Below are positions 1 to 8,414 of a DNA stretch of 64,000 nt, piece by piece; position 1 is the first letter of the stretch; each line of letters begins with the position of its first letter. Made by a program: the position numbers and the translations under genes. The notes under the pieces are model-generated. The model was not told the DNA's origin. It did not search any database and saw only the letters and a program-made list of their open reading frames with translations. This DNA is from Hymenobacter sp. J193 (lineage in GTDB: Bacteria; Bacteroidota; Bacteroidia; Cytophagales; Hymenobacteraceae): positions 1,888,001-1,952,000 of the forward strand of contig NZ_JAJONE010000001.1 in assembly GCF_024700075.1 (NCBI RefSeq), given 5' to 3'.

Positions 1-16
1 GTGGTGTATACTATAG

Positions 17-1978
17 TTGATTTTCTCTTTTTCGGCCTTTATCGTGCTTTTCTCAGCTTCTGGATATTCGCGGCGGCCGGTTTCACTTCTGCGGAATGTC
101 GGCTGGGTGCTGGCTTTCTTCGTGCTGCAAGCCAATGCGGGCTACGCGCAGCCTACGGAAGCGGCGCGGCTGGAAGCCCGGCTGCTCCGGCCTCTCACCC
201 CCAGCAGCCGGCTGCAGGTGCTGGACTCCCTGTGCGCAGCTTGGGAGCCGTATGATATCAACCGGGCTATTCACTACGGGCAGCGGGGTCTGCGGCTGGC
301 CCGGCAGCTGGCGCAGCCTGCCGCTGAGGTGCGGGCACTGAACCGGCTGGGGCGCTGCTACGTGGCGGTGGCCGATTACCTTACCGCCCGTCAGCTGTAC
401 GACCAGGCCCTCTACCTGGCGCGCGAAGCCAAAAACCCCGATGGCATAGCCTCCACCTACAGCCACCTGGGCGCCCTGCACTACTACCGCAACGACACGA
501 TAAGTGCGTGGCGCAACTTTCGGCGGGCCCTGCAGCTGCTGCCTGAGCCCGGCGTGCAGCCCAGAACCAGGGTGCAAGTGCTCAGTAATTCCAGCGACCT
601 GCTATTTGAAACCCACCAGCCCGACCGCGCCCGGCAGTTGGGAGAGCAAGCCGTGCAGCTGGCCAAACCGCTGCACGATATGGAACCCGCCATCAAGTAC
701 CACCTGAACCTGGGGCTGCTGGCCGTGGAGCAGCAGCAGCCTGGCACGGCGTTGCAGGAGTTGTCGGCTTCCATTGCGTTGGCGCACCAATATCAGCGCC
801 CTGGCCACGAGGCGGCGGGGTTGTTGGAACTTTCCAGCCTGCACTTTCAGCAGAGCAGCCTCCGGCAGGCGCTTACTGAAGCCCAACGGGCCCTGCGGCT
901 GGCTCAGAGCCGGCACGACCGGGAACGGGTACTCAGCGCCTATGATTTACTGGCTGAAATCTACGCCGCCCAGGGTCAGTACGCTACCGCCTATCAGTGG
1001 AGGATGCTTTACCAGGATTTGAATGACAGCCTCAATGAGCGCCGCCAGCTGACTACCCTGGCCGCTTGGGAAAGCCGCTACACCCTGCGCGACAACGAGC
1101 AGCAGATCCAGCAGCTAACCCAGCACACCCGGCATCAAACTACCCGCAACCAACTGCTGCTACTGTTTCTGGGGGTGTTGACGCTGGCGCTGCTGGGGGC
1201 GGGCCTGCTGTACTGGCAGCTGCGCCGCAGCCGTCAGGCCCTGGTGCGCAACCACCTGGCTCTACGTGAGGCCAACCTGCAGGTGGCCCGGCTGGCCGCC
1301 GCCAAAGACCGCCTCTATACCATCGTGGCCCACGACCTGCGCGGCCCTGTTACGGCCTTTGCGGGAGTGGCCGAGCTGATTGAGTTTTATCACCGCGAAA
1401 ACAACCAGGAGGGTCTGCGCAGCCTGCCCGCGCTGGTGCGCCAGTCGGCCGGCGGCCTCAATCATTTGCTGGACAACCTGCTGCACTGGGCCGTGATGCA
1501 GAGTGGGGAGTTGCAGCCCCAGCTGGAACCGTTGGAAGCTGGGGAGCTGCTGCAGGAGTGTGCGGCTATTTATGCCACCCTGGCCCACGCCCGCCACCTC
1601 ACGCTGACTGTGGAGCCCCTGCCGGCCCACCTTTACACGCATGCCGACCGCAACATGCTGCGCACCATACTACGCAACCTCACGGGCAACGCGCTGAAGT
1701 TTACCCCGGCCGGAGGAAGCGTCACGCTCAGCGCCCGGCCCGAAGCCGACCGGGTAATATTTCAGGTGCACGACACCGGCACGGGCATGACGGCCACGCA
1801 GGTAGAGCAGATTCTGACGCCTTCGAGCCTGCCGCAGCCCCCGGCCGCCGACCGCACCGGCACGGGCCTGGGCCTTGCGTTGTGCCGGGCATTTATCACC
1901 CGCCTGCGGGGCACGCTGCGCTTGGTGAGCGTGCCCGGTACGGGCACTACGGTGCAGGTGCGGCTGCCGGCGGCGTAA
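17..1978 (+). CDS. TPR-containing sensor histidine kinase
   Basis: Membrane-bound sensor kinase that should autophosphorylate on His and pass the phosphate to a response regulator not seen in this window. A hydrophobic N-terminus ending near ANAGYAQ looks like a signal peptide. Residues ~45-350 are TPR-like helical repeats, probably periplasmic. A transmembrane segment (~375-397) leads into a HisKA box with YTIVAHDLRGPV (His ~438) and a HATPase_c domain with N box NLTGNALKF (~553), DTGTGM (~587) and GTGLGLAL (~616). The start is uncertain: an in-frame stop lies just upstream at 14-16, the first available codon is TTG at 17, and no ATG precedes the signal-like segment. The family call is firm; the stimulus is unknown. 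Confidence 0.85.
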   Translation: MIFSFSAFIVLFSASGYSRRPVSLLRNVGWVLAFFVLQANAGYAQPTEAARLEARLLRPLTPSSRLQVLDSLCAAWEPYDINRAIHYGQRGLRLARQLAQPAAEVRALNRLGRCYVAVADYLTARQLYDQALYLAREAKNPDGIASTYSHLGALHYYRNDTISAWRNFRRALQLLPEPGVQPRTRVQVLSNSSDLLFETHQPDRARQLGEQAVQLAKPLHDMEPAIKYHLNLGLLAVEQQQPGTALQELSASIALAHQYQRPGHEAAGLLELSSLHFQQSSLRQALTEAQRALRLAQSRHDRERVLSAYDLLAEIYAAQGQYATAYQWRMLYQDLNDSLNERRQLTTLAAWESRYTLRDNEQQIQQLTQHTRHQTTRNQLLLLFLGVLTLALLGAGLLYWQLRRSRQALVRNHLALREANLQVARLAAAKDRLYTIVAHDLRGPVTAFAGVAELIEFYHRENNQEGLRSLPALVRQSAGGLNHLLDNLLHWAVMQSGELQPQLEPLEAGELLQECAAIYATLAHARHLTLTVEPLPAHLYTHADRNMLRTILRNLTGNALKFTPAGGSVTLSARPEADRVIFQVHDTGTGMTATQVEQILTPSSLPQPPAADRTGTGLGLALCRAFITRLRGTLRLVSVPGTGTTVQVRLPAA

Positions 1979-2011
1979 CTTCGGCGCTGAGGCTGCATCT
2001 TTGCGGGTACT

Positions 2012-2791
2012 ATGATCTTGCCCCTCCACTACCGCGAACTGGGCGCCGGGCGCCCCCTGGTGATTCTGCACGGCCTGTTTGGCACCCTCGACAACTGGCA
2101 AACGCTGGCCCGCCGCTGGGCCGAGCAGTTTCGCGTCATCGTGGTGGATTTGCGCAACCACGGCCGCTCCCCGCACGCGCCCGAGCACTCTTACTCGCTC
2201 ATGAGCCAGGATGTGCTGGCCTTGTTCGACCAACTAAGCCTGCCGGCCGATACCACTCTGATGGGCCACAGCATGGGCGGCAAGGTAGCTATGCGCTTTG
2301 CCCTGGATTACCCCGAGCGACTGGGCCGGCTGATTGTGGTGGACATTGCCCCGCGCCTTTCCGATATGCGCCACCAGGATGATATTCTGGCCGGCCTGAA
2401 TGCCGTTGACCTGTCTGCCATCCAGAGCCGTCAGCAGGCCGACGATGCCCTGGCCCTCCACATTCCGCAGCCGGGGGTGCGGCAGTTTCTGCTCAAAAAC
2501 CTCTACCGCCGCGAAGACAACTCCTTTGCCTGGCGTCAGAACCTACAGGCCCTCACCGCCCAAATGGCGGCCATCGGCGAAGAAATAACTGACCCCGACC
2601 CTTTCCTGAAACCCGCCCTTTTCATCCGCGGGGGTAAGTCGGACTACATTTCCACCGAGGACAAGCTCTACGCTATTCCGGCCCTGTTTCCCAACTCGCA
2701 GGTGGAAACGGTGGTGGATGCCGGCCACTGGGTGCACGCCGAAAAGCCCGAGGAGGTCTTTGCCCTGGTGCAGGCCTTTGCTGCGCAGTAA
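2012..2791 (+). CDS. alpha/beta fold hydrolase (YbfF-like esterase)
   Basis: Predicted cytoplasmic serine hydrolase of 259 residues, normal length for the family. The oxyanion-hole region HGLFGT lies near residue 20 and the nucleophile elbow GHSMGG (Ser ~92) follows. The acid is probably the Asp in VDAGH or in IRGGKSDY near 208, and the His is in DAGHWVHAEKP near 236, giving a complete Ser-Asp-His triad. It most resembles the YbfF-type acyl esterases, whose physiological substrate is poorly known. The ATG lies 33 bases after the kinase stop and 40 bases before the next gene, so the three plus-strand genes could be co-transcribed. No signal peptide is visible. Confidence 0.88.
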   Translation: MILPLHYRELGAGRPLVILHGLFGTLDNWQTLARRWAEQFRVIVVDLRNHGRSPHAPEHSYSLMSQDVLALFDQLSLPADTTLMGHSMGGKVAMRFALDYPERLGRLIVVDIAPRLSDMRHQDDILAGLNAVDLSAIQSRQQADDALALHIPQPGVRQFLLKNLYRREDNSFAWRQNLQALTAQMAAIGEEITDPDPFLKPALFIRGGKSDYISTEDKLYAIPALFPNSQVETVVDAGHWVHAEKPEEVFALVQAFAAQ

Positions 2792-2831
2792 GCCGGCAGT
2801 CCTATTATTTTTCTTGCCTAGCTGACTTCCT

Positions 2832-3542
2832 ATGCCCGCCGGAACGCTCTACCTCATTCCCACCACCCTGGCCGACGATACGATGGGGCAGGTACTGCCC
2901 GCCCAGGTGCCGGCCCAGCTGGCGCAGCTGCGGTATTTTCTGGTGGAAAATGCCCGCACGGCCCGGCGCTTTATCAAGCAGGCGGCCCCCGAGCAGGTGA
3001 TTGAGGAGTTGCGCATCACCGTCATCGACAAAGACAGCCCGCCCAGCCAGATCCAGGCGAGCCTGAAGCTGGTACTGGCCGGCCAGGACGCGGGCGTGAT
3101 TTCGGAAGCGGGCTGCCCCGGCATTGCCGACCCCGGCGCGGAGCTGGCCAAAGCCGCACACCAGCTGGGCATTCGGGTGGTGCCGCTGGTGGGGCCGTCG
3201 TCGCTGCTACTGGCGCTGATGGCCTCGGGCATGAACGGACAGAGCTTTACTTTCCACGGCTACCTGCCCATTGAGCGGGGCCGGCGCGGCGCGGCCATCA
3301 AGCAGCTGGAAAAAACGGCACAGGCTCAGCACCAGACGCAGCTGTTCATTGAAACCCCCTACCGCAACATGCAGCTGCTGGAGGATCTGCTCAGCCTGCT
3401 CCACGGCAGCACCCGCCTGTGTGTAGCCGCCAACCTTACCGCACCCAACGAGTACATCCGCACAGATACGGTCACCAATTGGAAAAAAGCCGGCCCGCCC
3501 GATCTGCACAAGCAGCCGGCAGTGTTTCTGGTGGGGATTTGA
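2832..3542 (+). CDS. SAM-dependent methyltransferase, RsmI/tetrapyrrole methylase family
   Basis: SAM-dependent methylase of the tetrapyrrole-methylase fold. The central motif SEAGCPGIADPGAELA (~93-108) and the following VPLVGPSSLLLALMASG (~120-136) are the SAM-binding and substrate-loop signatures of RsmI, the 2'-O-methylase of 16S rRNA C1402. At 236 residues it is shorter than canonical RsmI (~280) and lacks the usual C-terminal part, so it may be the short paralogue common in Bacteroidota rather than RsmI itself. The substrate is therefore inferred only as probably rRNA. The start is ATG at 2832. The 3' side is followed at once by a palindromic repeat. Confidence 0.85.
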   Translation: MPAGTLYLIPTTLADDTMGQVLPAQVPAQLAQLRYFLVENARTARRFIKQAAPEQVIEELRITVIDKDSPPSQIQASLKLVLAGQDAGVISEAGCPGIADPGAELAKAAHQLGIRVVPLVGPSSLLLALMASGMNGQSFTFHGYLPIERGRRGAAIKQLEKTAQAQHQTQLFIETPYRNMQLLEDLLSLLHGSTRLCVAANLTAPNEYIRTDTVTNWKKAGPPDLHKQPAVFLVGI

Positions 3543-3572
3543 TGGTGAGGTGGCGGCAGCGGCCGCCAAGAA

Positions 3573-3660
3573 GTAGGGCGCGGAGCTTGTCCCTGCCCGT
3601 CGTTGAATAGAATCGTTGAGACGGCGCAAACGTGCGGGCGGGGGCAAGCCCCGCCCCTAC
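3573..3660. repeat. REP/BIME-like palindromic intergenic element (copy 1)
   Basis: About 88 bp with inverted ends: the left arm starts GTAGGGCGCGGAGCTTG and the right arm ends CAAGCCCCGCCCCTAC, with ~30-nt arms and a short loop. It lies between the 3' ends of the methylase gene and feoB. A relative of almost the same length is at 15617-15706. Seen directly; any role is unknown. Confidence 0.6.
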
Positions 3661-3671
3661 CAATCCCCACT

Positions 3672-5855
3672 CTACTTCAGCAACTGGTACACCAGCAGGG
3701 CTGAAAAATAGGCCAGCCCGGTCATGTACACCATCTGGAGCATGGGCCATTTCCAGCCTTTAGTTTCGCGGTAGGTGGTGGCCAGGGTGCTCATGCACTG
3801 CATGGCAAACACGTAGAATACCAGCAGGGAAGCCGAGCGGGCCGTGGTGAAAAATGGCTGACCGTCTACGTCCTTGGCCAAAGCCAGCTTCTGCTGCACA
3901 GTACGCATGTCGGCGTCCTGGCCCACGCTGTAGATGGTGGAAATGGTGCCCACAAAGACCTCCCGGGCCGCAAACGAAGTCAGCAGCGCAATACCGATTT
4001 TCCAGTCGAAGCCCAGGGGCCGGATGGCGGGCTCCAGCGCCCGGCCGAACACGCCGGCGTAGGAGTTTTCGAGGCGGATGGCGGCCACCTGCATGTCGGT
4101 TTCGGCGGCGGGGCGGCCCTGGGCGGCGGCCTGCTGCCGCACCTGCGCTTCGGCCTTTTCCAGGGTTTGGCCCGGCCCGAAGGAAGCCAGCACCCACAGC
4201 ATCACCGAAATGGCCACAATCACCTTCCCGGCCTGAAACATGAAGGTTTTGACTTTCTCTACGATGGTGATACCCACGTTTTTCCAGCGCGGCCACCGGT
4301 ACACCGGAAACTCCATGATGAAGTAGCTCCGCTCCTTGGTTTTAAGCAGCAGCTTCATGGCCAGTGCCGAGAAAATAGCCGCGAAGAAGCCCAGCAGGTA
4401 CAGCCCCATCAAGGCAATGCCGCGCAGGTTGAAGATACCCAGCACCGGCTCATCGGGCACCACCAGGCCAATCAGCACGGTGTAGATGGGGATGCGCGCC
4501 GAGCACGACATGAGCGGCGTGACGAAGATGGTGATGATTCGGTCCTTCCAGTTTTCGATGGTGCGGGCACTCATGATGGCCGGCACGGCGCAGGCCACCC
4601 CCGAAATCAGCGGCACCACGCTCTTGCCGTTCAGCCCGAACTTGCGCATGATCTTGTCCATCATGAACGTGACGCGGGCCATGTAGCCCGTTTCCTCGAG
4701 CACGGCAATAAAGGCAAACAGCAGGGCAATCTGGGGCACAAACATGAGTACCCCGCCCAGCCCGGCCAGCACGCCCTCCGTGAGCAGGTTGATGAGCGGG
4801 CCGTCGAAGTTGGTTTGAATGAGGCTGTTGATGAAGGCAATGCCCCGGTCAATCAGATCCATAGGGTAGCTGGCCCAGGCAAACACGGCCTGAAACATGA
4901 GAAACAGCACCCCAAAGAAAATAAGGTAGCCCCACACCCGGTGCGTGAGTACCCGGTCGAGGCGGTTGCTGTAGGGCTCCTTGCGCTCCGTGCGCGTCAC
5001 CGACACGGTATCGAGCAGGATGTCGTTGATGCGGGCGTACCGGTCGATAGTTTCCTGGGCCTGCCGCGGCGTGGCCTCAAACCCGTACTGCTGCACCAGC
5101 TCCCCGATGTACGCTTTATCATCGGCCGACAAAAAGCTGATTTGCCGGTACTGGTGCGCGTAGTGCAGGGCCAGGTAGTCGTTGTGCAGGTTGAAGTAGT
5201 AGCGGATCTGCCGGATCATGGGCAACAGGGCTTCGTCGGGCTCATAGAACCACACGGCGGGCGCATCTAGCTGCTGCGCCATCACAATCTTGAGGGCCGC
5301 AATGCCAATGCCTTTGCGGGCATTCATGGGTATCACGGGCACGCCCAGCTCCTGCTGAAGGGCCTGAATGTCAATCTTTACCCCGTGCTGCTCGGCTACG
5401 TCCATCATGTTCAAAGCCAGCACGGCGGGCAGGCCCAGGTCGGCCAGCTGCGTGAACAGCAGCAGGTTGCGCCGCAGGTTGCTGGCGTCGGCCGTGATGA
5501 TGACGAAGTCGGGGTACTGCTGGGAGGTTTTGTCGTAGAGCAGGTCGGTTATTACCTTCTCGTCCAAGCTCTTGGGATAGAGCGAATAGGTGCCGGGCAG
5601 GTCGATGATTTCGGCGCGCAAGCCGGGCGTAAGCTGGGCTATGCCGGTTTTGCGGTCCACCGTCACGCCGGGAAAGTTGCCTACCTTCTGGTTTAGCCCC
5701 GTCAGCTGGTTGAACAACGACGATTTGCCGGAGTTGGGGTTGCCGATCAGCGCAATGCGCGTGAGGGCACCCGGCTGCCGATCCGCCACGGCCTCCAGCC
5801 TGGCGGCCGAAGTGGCGGCTCCGGCCCGGCCGGTAATCGTATCTGCACTGGCCAT
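3672..5855 (-). CDS. feoB: ferrous iron transport protein B (FeoB)
   Basis: Inner-membrane Fe(II) transporter with an N-terminal GTPase domain. Visible motifs are the P-loop GNPNSGKSS near residue 40, DLPGTYSLYP (G3) and the G4-like NMMD, followed by a helical spacer and two Gate regions. The conserved PLMSCSARIPIY segment lies near the middle. About 727 residues, normal for FeoB without a fused FeoC. feoA lies immediately upstream. The reading frame also offers TTG at 5861, six bases after an AGGAG inside the end of feoA; ATG at 5855 is preferred. Expected to be iron-regulated together with feoA (see the operator entry). Confidence 0.96.
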   Translation of the reverse strand: MASADTITGRAGAATSAARLEAVADRQPGALTRIALIGNPNSGKSSLFNQLTGLNQKVGNFPGVTVDRKTGIAQLTPGLRAEIIDLPGTYSLYPKSLDEKVITDLLYDKTSQQYPDFVIITADASNLRRNLLLFTQLADLGLPAVLALNMMDVAEQHGVKIDIQALQQELGVPVIPMNARKGIGIAALKIVMAQQLDAPAVWFYEPDEALLPMIRQIRYYFNLHNDYLALHYAHQYRQISFLSADDKAYIGELVQQYGFEATPRQAQETIDRYARINDILLDTVSVTRTERKEPYSNRLDRVLTHRVWGYLIFFGVLFLMFQAVFAWASYPMDLIDRGIAFINSLIQTNFDGPLINLLTEGVLAGLGGVLMFVPQIALLFAFIAVLEETGYMARVTFMMDKIMRKFGLNGKSVVPLISGVACAVPAIMSARTIENWKDRIITIFVTPLMSCSARIPIYTVLIGLVVPDEPVLGIFNLRGIALMGLYLLGFFAAIFSALAMKLLLKTKERSYFIMEFPVYRWPRWKNVGITIVEKVKTFMFQAGKVIVAISVMLWVLASFGPGQTLEKAEAQVRQQAAAQGRPAAETDMQVAAIRLENSYAGVFGRALEPAIRPLGFDWKIGIALLTSFAAREVFVGTISTIYSVGQDADMRTVQQKLALAKDVDGQPFFTTARSASLLVFYVFAMQCMSTLATTYRETKGWKWPMLQMVYMTGLAYFSALLVYQLLK

Positions 5856-5864
5856 ACGCAATGG

Positions 5865-6128
5865 CTACTCCTTCAGCATTATGGTGGCCGCCTCGTTTAC
5901 CCGCAACGACAGCGTGTAGTCTTCGCCGTCGCCCACCATCACGGTGATGGGGCAGCCCAGCGGAGCCCGGCTGTTGAGGCGAATGCGCGTGCCCGGAATG
6001 CACCCCATCTCCAGCAGCTTCAACGCCATTTCCGGGTCGTTGAGGCAGCAGATCGTCCCGGCTTCGCCCATGCCAAGGTCTTTGACGCTGCGGGAAGTAG
6101 GCGGGGCGGGGGTGGAACGGGTAGACAC
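5865..6128 (-). CDS. feoA: ferrous iron transport protein A (FeoA)
   Basis: Small cytoplasmic SH3-like protein (87 residues) that supports FeoB. The pattern MALKLLEMGCIPGTRIRL followed by PLGCPITVMVGDGEDYTLSLR is the FeoA core: a Leu-rich helix, the M-G-hydrophobic turn, and the beta-barrel strands ending in a Leu-Arg motif. It sits directly upstream of feoB with only a few bases between stop and start, so the two are one operon. A 15-20 residue Ser/Pro/Thr-rich extension precedes the domain. The ATG lies ~32 bases downstream of a good -7 element. Confidence 0.95.
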   Translation of the reverse strand: MSTRSTPAPPTSRSVKDLGMGEAGTICCLNDPEMALKLLEMGCIPGTRIRLNSRAPLGCPITVMVGDGEDYTLSLRVNEAATIMLKE

Positions 6129-6142
6129 AGGCGGTTTATCTA

Positions 6143-6190
6143 TTTAGACTTACTTTAAACAAAGGTACGCCCCATTTGGGTTTCGGCCAA
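6143..6190 (-). promoter_or_regulatory. feoAB promoter with putative metal-responsive operator
   Basis: On the minus strand TTG (6188-6190), a 20-base spacer and TACCTTTG (6160-6167) match the Bacteroidota sigma consensus TTG-N19/20-TAnnTTTG. Immediately downstream, over the expected start site, lies the imperfect palindrome TTTAGACTTACTTTAAA (6143-6159). Its spacing and A/T-rich arms resemble DtxR/MntR-type boxes. The promoter match is direct; the regulator identity is inference. Confidence 0.6.
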
Positions 6191-6262
6191 GCCGATAATA
6201 TCTTTACCTCCTTCCCCGGTAGAGCACGCAAGCTATGGTGGTACTTTTCCGAAATGGAATTG

Positions 6263-6276
6263 TTGTTTATAAACAA
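6263..6276. promoter_or_regulatory. perfect 14-bp palindrome TTGTTTATAAACAA
   Basis: Perfect dyad about 37 bases upstream of the -7 element of the first carboxypeptidase-regulatory-like paralogue. It is not present before the second paralogue, so it is a candidate operator that would regulate only the first copy. Confidence 0.4.
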
Positions 6277-6312
6277 TCATAGATAATGGCTTTACACTTA
6301 GGGGTTTTGTTG

Positions 6313-6320
6313 TATTTTTG
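6313..6320 (+). promoter_or_regulatory. -7 promoter element TATTTTTG (paralogue 1)
   Basis: Exact match to the Bacteroidota -7 consensus TAnnTTTG, 18 bases before the ATG at 6339. A T-rich -33 candidate lies at 6291-6293. The same octamer at the same distance precedes the paralogue at 7427. Confidence 0.65.
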
Positions 6321-6338
6321 ACATACAATCGACCACAT

Positions 6339-7241
6339 ATGCAACAACGTCTACTTTCCGTATTAGCCTTTTTCCTGTTCTTGCCCCTGCTGGCCTCGGC
6401 CCAGGGCACAGAGAACCGCATCACCGGCCGCATCGTGGACTCCAAAACCAAGGAGCCGATTCCATTTTCATCCATTGGGATGAAGGAAGAGCAGACCGGG
6501 GTACTCACCAACGAGTATGGCTTCTTCCAGATTGCTATGCCCGAGAAAAACGAGTCGGACTCGCTCGTGGTTATTGCGCTGGGCTACTTCCGCAAGACGG
6601 TGCCCGTTAAGCGCGGCACCAAGATGGAGGACATCTCCATCGAGGTGGTAAAGCGCGTGATTCAATTGGGCGAAGTAAAAATTGAAGGTGGCAAGGTCAA
6701 AGAACTAGGCCTCGGCTCCCGCTCCAGCGACCCAGGCGACGGGATGATCCAAGGGCAGCCGGGCAGCCAGTACGCTTTCTTCGTGAAAAACGACAAAGGC
6801 AAGAAGCTGGGCAATATTCGCTCGGTGTCGTTCTACATTGGGGAGCACGGCTTCCCGCGGGAGCCGTTCCGCGTGCGCCTATACAAGGCCGACGGCGACT
6901 ATAACTCGCCCAACACCGACCTGCTGACGGAAAACGTAGTGGTATCGGCTCCCGGCGGCGGCCAGTGGTATACCATCGATTTGATCAACTACAACATACC
7001 GGCCCCCGAGGAAGGCTTCTTCGTGGCTATGGAGTGGGTTGTGAGCGGCGACAAGTTCTACACCACCAATTTTGCCGACAACTACACACCTTACGGCCAG
7101 ATCATGCGCCCCACGTTCGAGTTCAAGGAAAGCCGCACCTGGAACTATAGCATCGGCAAGGGCTGGAGCCTGATTACGCTTGTGAACAACGGCAAGTACT
7201 ACAACGCCATGATCAAGGCGGAGGTAGACATGATCAAATAA
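6339..7241 (+). CDS. secreted carboxypeptidase-regulatory-like domain protein, paralogue 1
   Basis: Exported protein of 300 residues. The N-terminus (MQQRLLSVLAFFLFLPLLASAQ) is a signal peptide. A CarboxypepD_reg-like beta-sandwich follows, with ITGRIVDSKTKEPIPFSSIG, a pattern usually found at the N-terminus of Bacteroidota outer-membrane proteins. The rest (~100-300) is a conserved region with no assigned domain, rich in Gly/Tyr/Trp, probably beta-stranded. There is no T9SS tail and no beta-barrel. The second gene (7427-8326) is a tandem duplicate, similar over its whole length. ATG 6339 is preferred over the TTG at 6318, which lies inside the -7 element. Function unknown. Confidence 0.85.
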   Translation: MQQRLLSVLAFFLFLPLLASAQGTENRITGRIVDSKTKEPIPFSSIGMKEEQTGVLTNEYGFFQIAMPEKNESDSLVVIALGYFRKTVPVKRGTKMEDISIEVVKRVIQLGEVKIEGGKVKELGLGSRSSDPGDGMIQGQPGSQYAFFVKNDKGKKLGNIRSVSFYIGEHGFPREPFRVRLYKADGDYNSPNTDLLTENVVVSAPGGGQWYTIDLINYNIPAPEEGFFVAMEWVVSGDKFYTTNFADNYTPYGQIMRPTFEFKESRTWNYSIGKGWSLITLVNNGKYYNAMIKAEVDMIK

Positions 7242-7263
7242 ATGCCGGGCTTGCTTACCTGCT

Positions 7264-7307
7264 AAAGCCGCCGCCTTCCCAGCTTTTTCTGGTAAGGTGG
7301 CGGCTTT
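7264..7307 (+). terminator. intrinsic terminator-like hairpin
   Basis: AAAGCCGCCGCCTT pairs with AAGGTGGCGGCTTT across a ~16-base loop that contains a T5 run. It lies just after the stop of paralogue 1 and separates the two paralogues into independent units. Confidence 0.6.
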
Positions 7308-7400
7308 GGCTTTCCGGCTGGGCCAGTTGCCCGGCCAATGCTGGCCTGTCAAAATTGCCACCACTCGTCCGCAACGCTTAGAAGTTGGAGGAACTCATTG

Positions 7401-7408
7401 TATTTTTG
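7401..7408 (+). promoter_or_regulatory. -7 promoter element TATTTTTG (paralogue 2)
   Basis: Exact TAnnTTTG match, 18 bases before the ATG at 7427, the same spacing as in paralogue 1. A TTG at 7385-7387 is closer than the usual -33 position. Confidence 0.65.
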
Positions 7409-7426
7409 GGCAGTAAACCCTGAACC

Positions 7427-8326
7427 ATGCCGCAACGCGTACTTTTTCTATTTGCACTGTTTCTTCTGCTTCCGGCCCTGAGCTTTGCGCAGGCCAACCG
7501 CATTTCGGGCCGGGTGGTAGACCAGAAAACCAAGGAGCCCATTTCCTTTGCCTCCATTGGCCTGAAAGAAGAGCAGGCCGGCGCCCTCACCAACGAGTAC
7601 GGCTTTTTCCAGCTGCCCATGCCGGACAAAAACGCCACCGACTCCCTCATCATTATGGCCCTGGGCTACAAGCGCACGGCTTTGCTGGTGCGCAAAGGCA
7701 GCAAAATGGATGAGCTCATCATTGAGGTTCCTAAGCTGCCCATTCTGCTGGGCAACGTCAACATCTCGGCCAGCAAAGTGAAGGAGCTGGAAATGGGTGC
7801 CCGCAACAATACGCCCGGCGACGGGATGATTCAGGGCATGCCCGGCAGCCAGTATGCCTTCTGGGTGAAGAACGACAAAAGCAAAAAGCTGGGCATGATT
7901 CGCTCGGTCTCGTTTTTCCTGAGTGAAAGTGGCTTCCCCCGGGAGCCTTTCCGCGTGCGCATCTACCGGGCCGATGGCAACTACAGCTCGCCCAACACCG
8001 ACCTGCTGACGGAAAACGTGGTGGTGTCGGCGCCCGGCGGCGGCCAGTGGTTTACGATTGACCTGGGTGCTTACAACATCGTGGCACCCGAGGATGGCTT
8101 CTACGTAGCTATGGAGTGGATTGTGAGCGGCGACAAGTTCTACACCACCAACTTCATGGACTCCTACACGCCCTACGGCCAGATTCTGCGCCCCACATTC
8201 GAGTTCAAGGAAAGCCGTACCTGGAATTACACCATCGGCCGGGGCTGGACGCTCATCACCCTTGCCAACAACGGCCAGCGCTACAACGCCATGATCAAGG
8301 CCTCGGTGGATATGTATAAGGACTGA
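7427..8326 (+). CDS. secreted carboxypeptidase-regulatory-like domain protein, paralogue 2
   Basis: Tandem duplicate of the preceding gene (299 residues). It has a signal peptide (LFLLLPALSFAQ), the beta-sandwich start ISGRVVDQKTKEPISFASIG, then the same uncharacterised ~200-residue region. Long stretches are almost identical between the copies, such as the SPNTDLLTENVVVSAPGGGQW and VSGDKFYTTNF regions. Each copy has its own promoter and terminator, so both are probably expressed separately. The stop codon abuts an 11-copy heptamer array. Likely located in the periplasm or outer membrane; no enzymatic motif is seen and the function is unknown. Confidence 0.85.
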   Translation: MPQRVLFLFALFLLLPALSFAQANRISGRVVDQKTKEPISFASIGLKEEQAGALTNEYGFFQLPMPDKNATDSLIIMALGYKRTALLVRKGSKMDELIIEVPKLPILLGNVNISASKVKELEMGARNNTPGDGMIQGMPGSQYAFWVKNDKSKKLGMIRSVSFFLSESGFPREPFRVRIYRADGNYSSPNTDLLTENVVVSAPGGGQWFTIDLGAYNIVAPEDGFYVAMEWIVSGDKFYTTNFMDSYTPYGQILRPTFEFKESRTWNYTIGRGWTLITLANNGQRYNAMIKASVDMYKD

Positions 8327-8406
8327 GAGCTTAGAGCTTAGAGCTTAGAGCTTAGAGCTTAGAGCTTAGAGCTTAGAGCTTAGAGCTTAGAGCTTAGAGC
8401 TTAGAG
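8327..8406. repeat. heptanucleotide tandem array (GAGCTTA)x11.4
   Basis: Eleven perfect copies of GAGCTTA plus three more bases, starting at the base after the TGA of paralogue 2 and ending just before a terminator. The copies show no divergence, which suggests a young or homogenised, length-variable array. Confidence 0.97.
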
Positions 8407-8414
8407 TGTATGAT

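Noticed and set aside
4167..5270. 367-codon plus-strand ORF within feoB
   Set aside because: Antisense shadow of a well-supported FeoB; composition is unlike a real protein.
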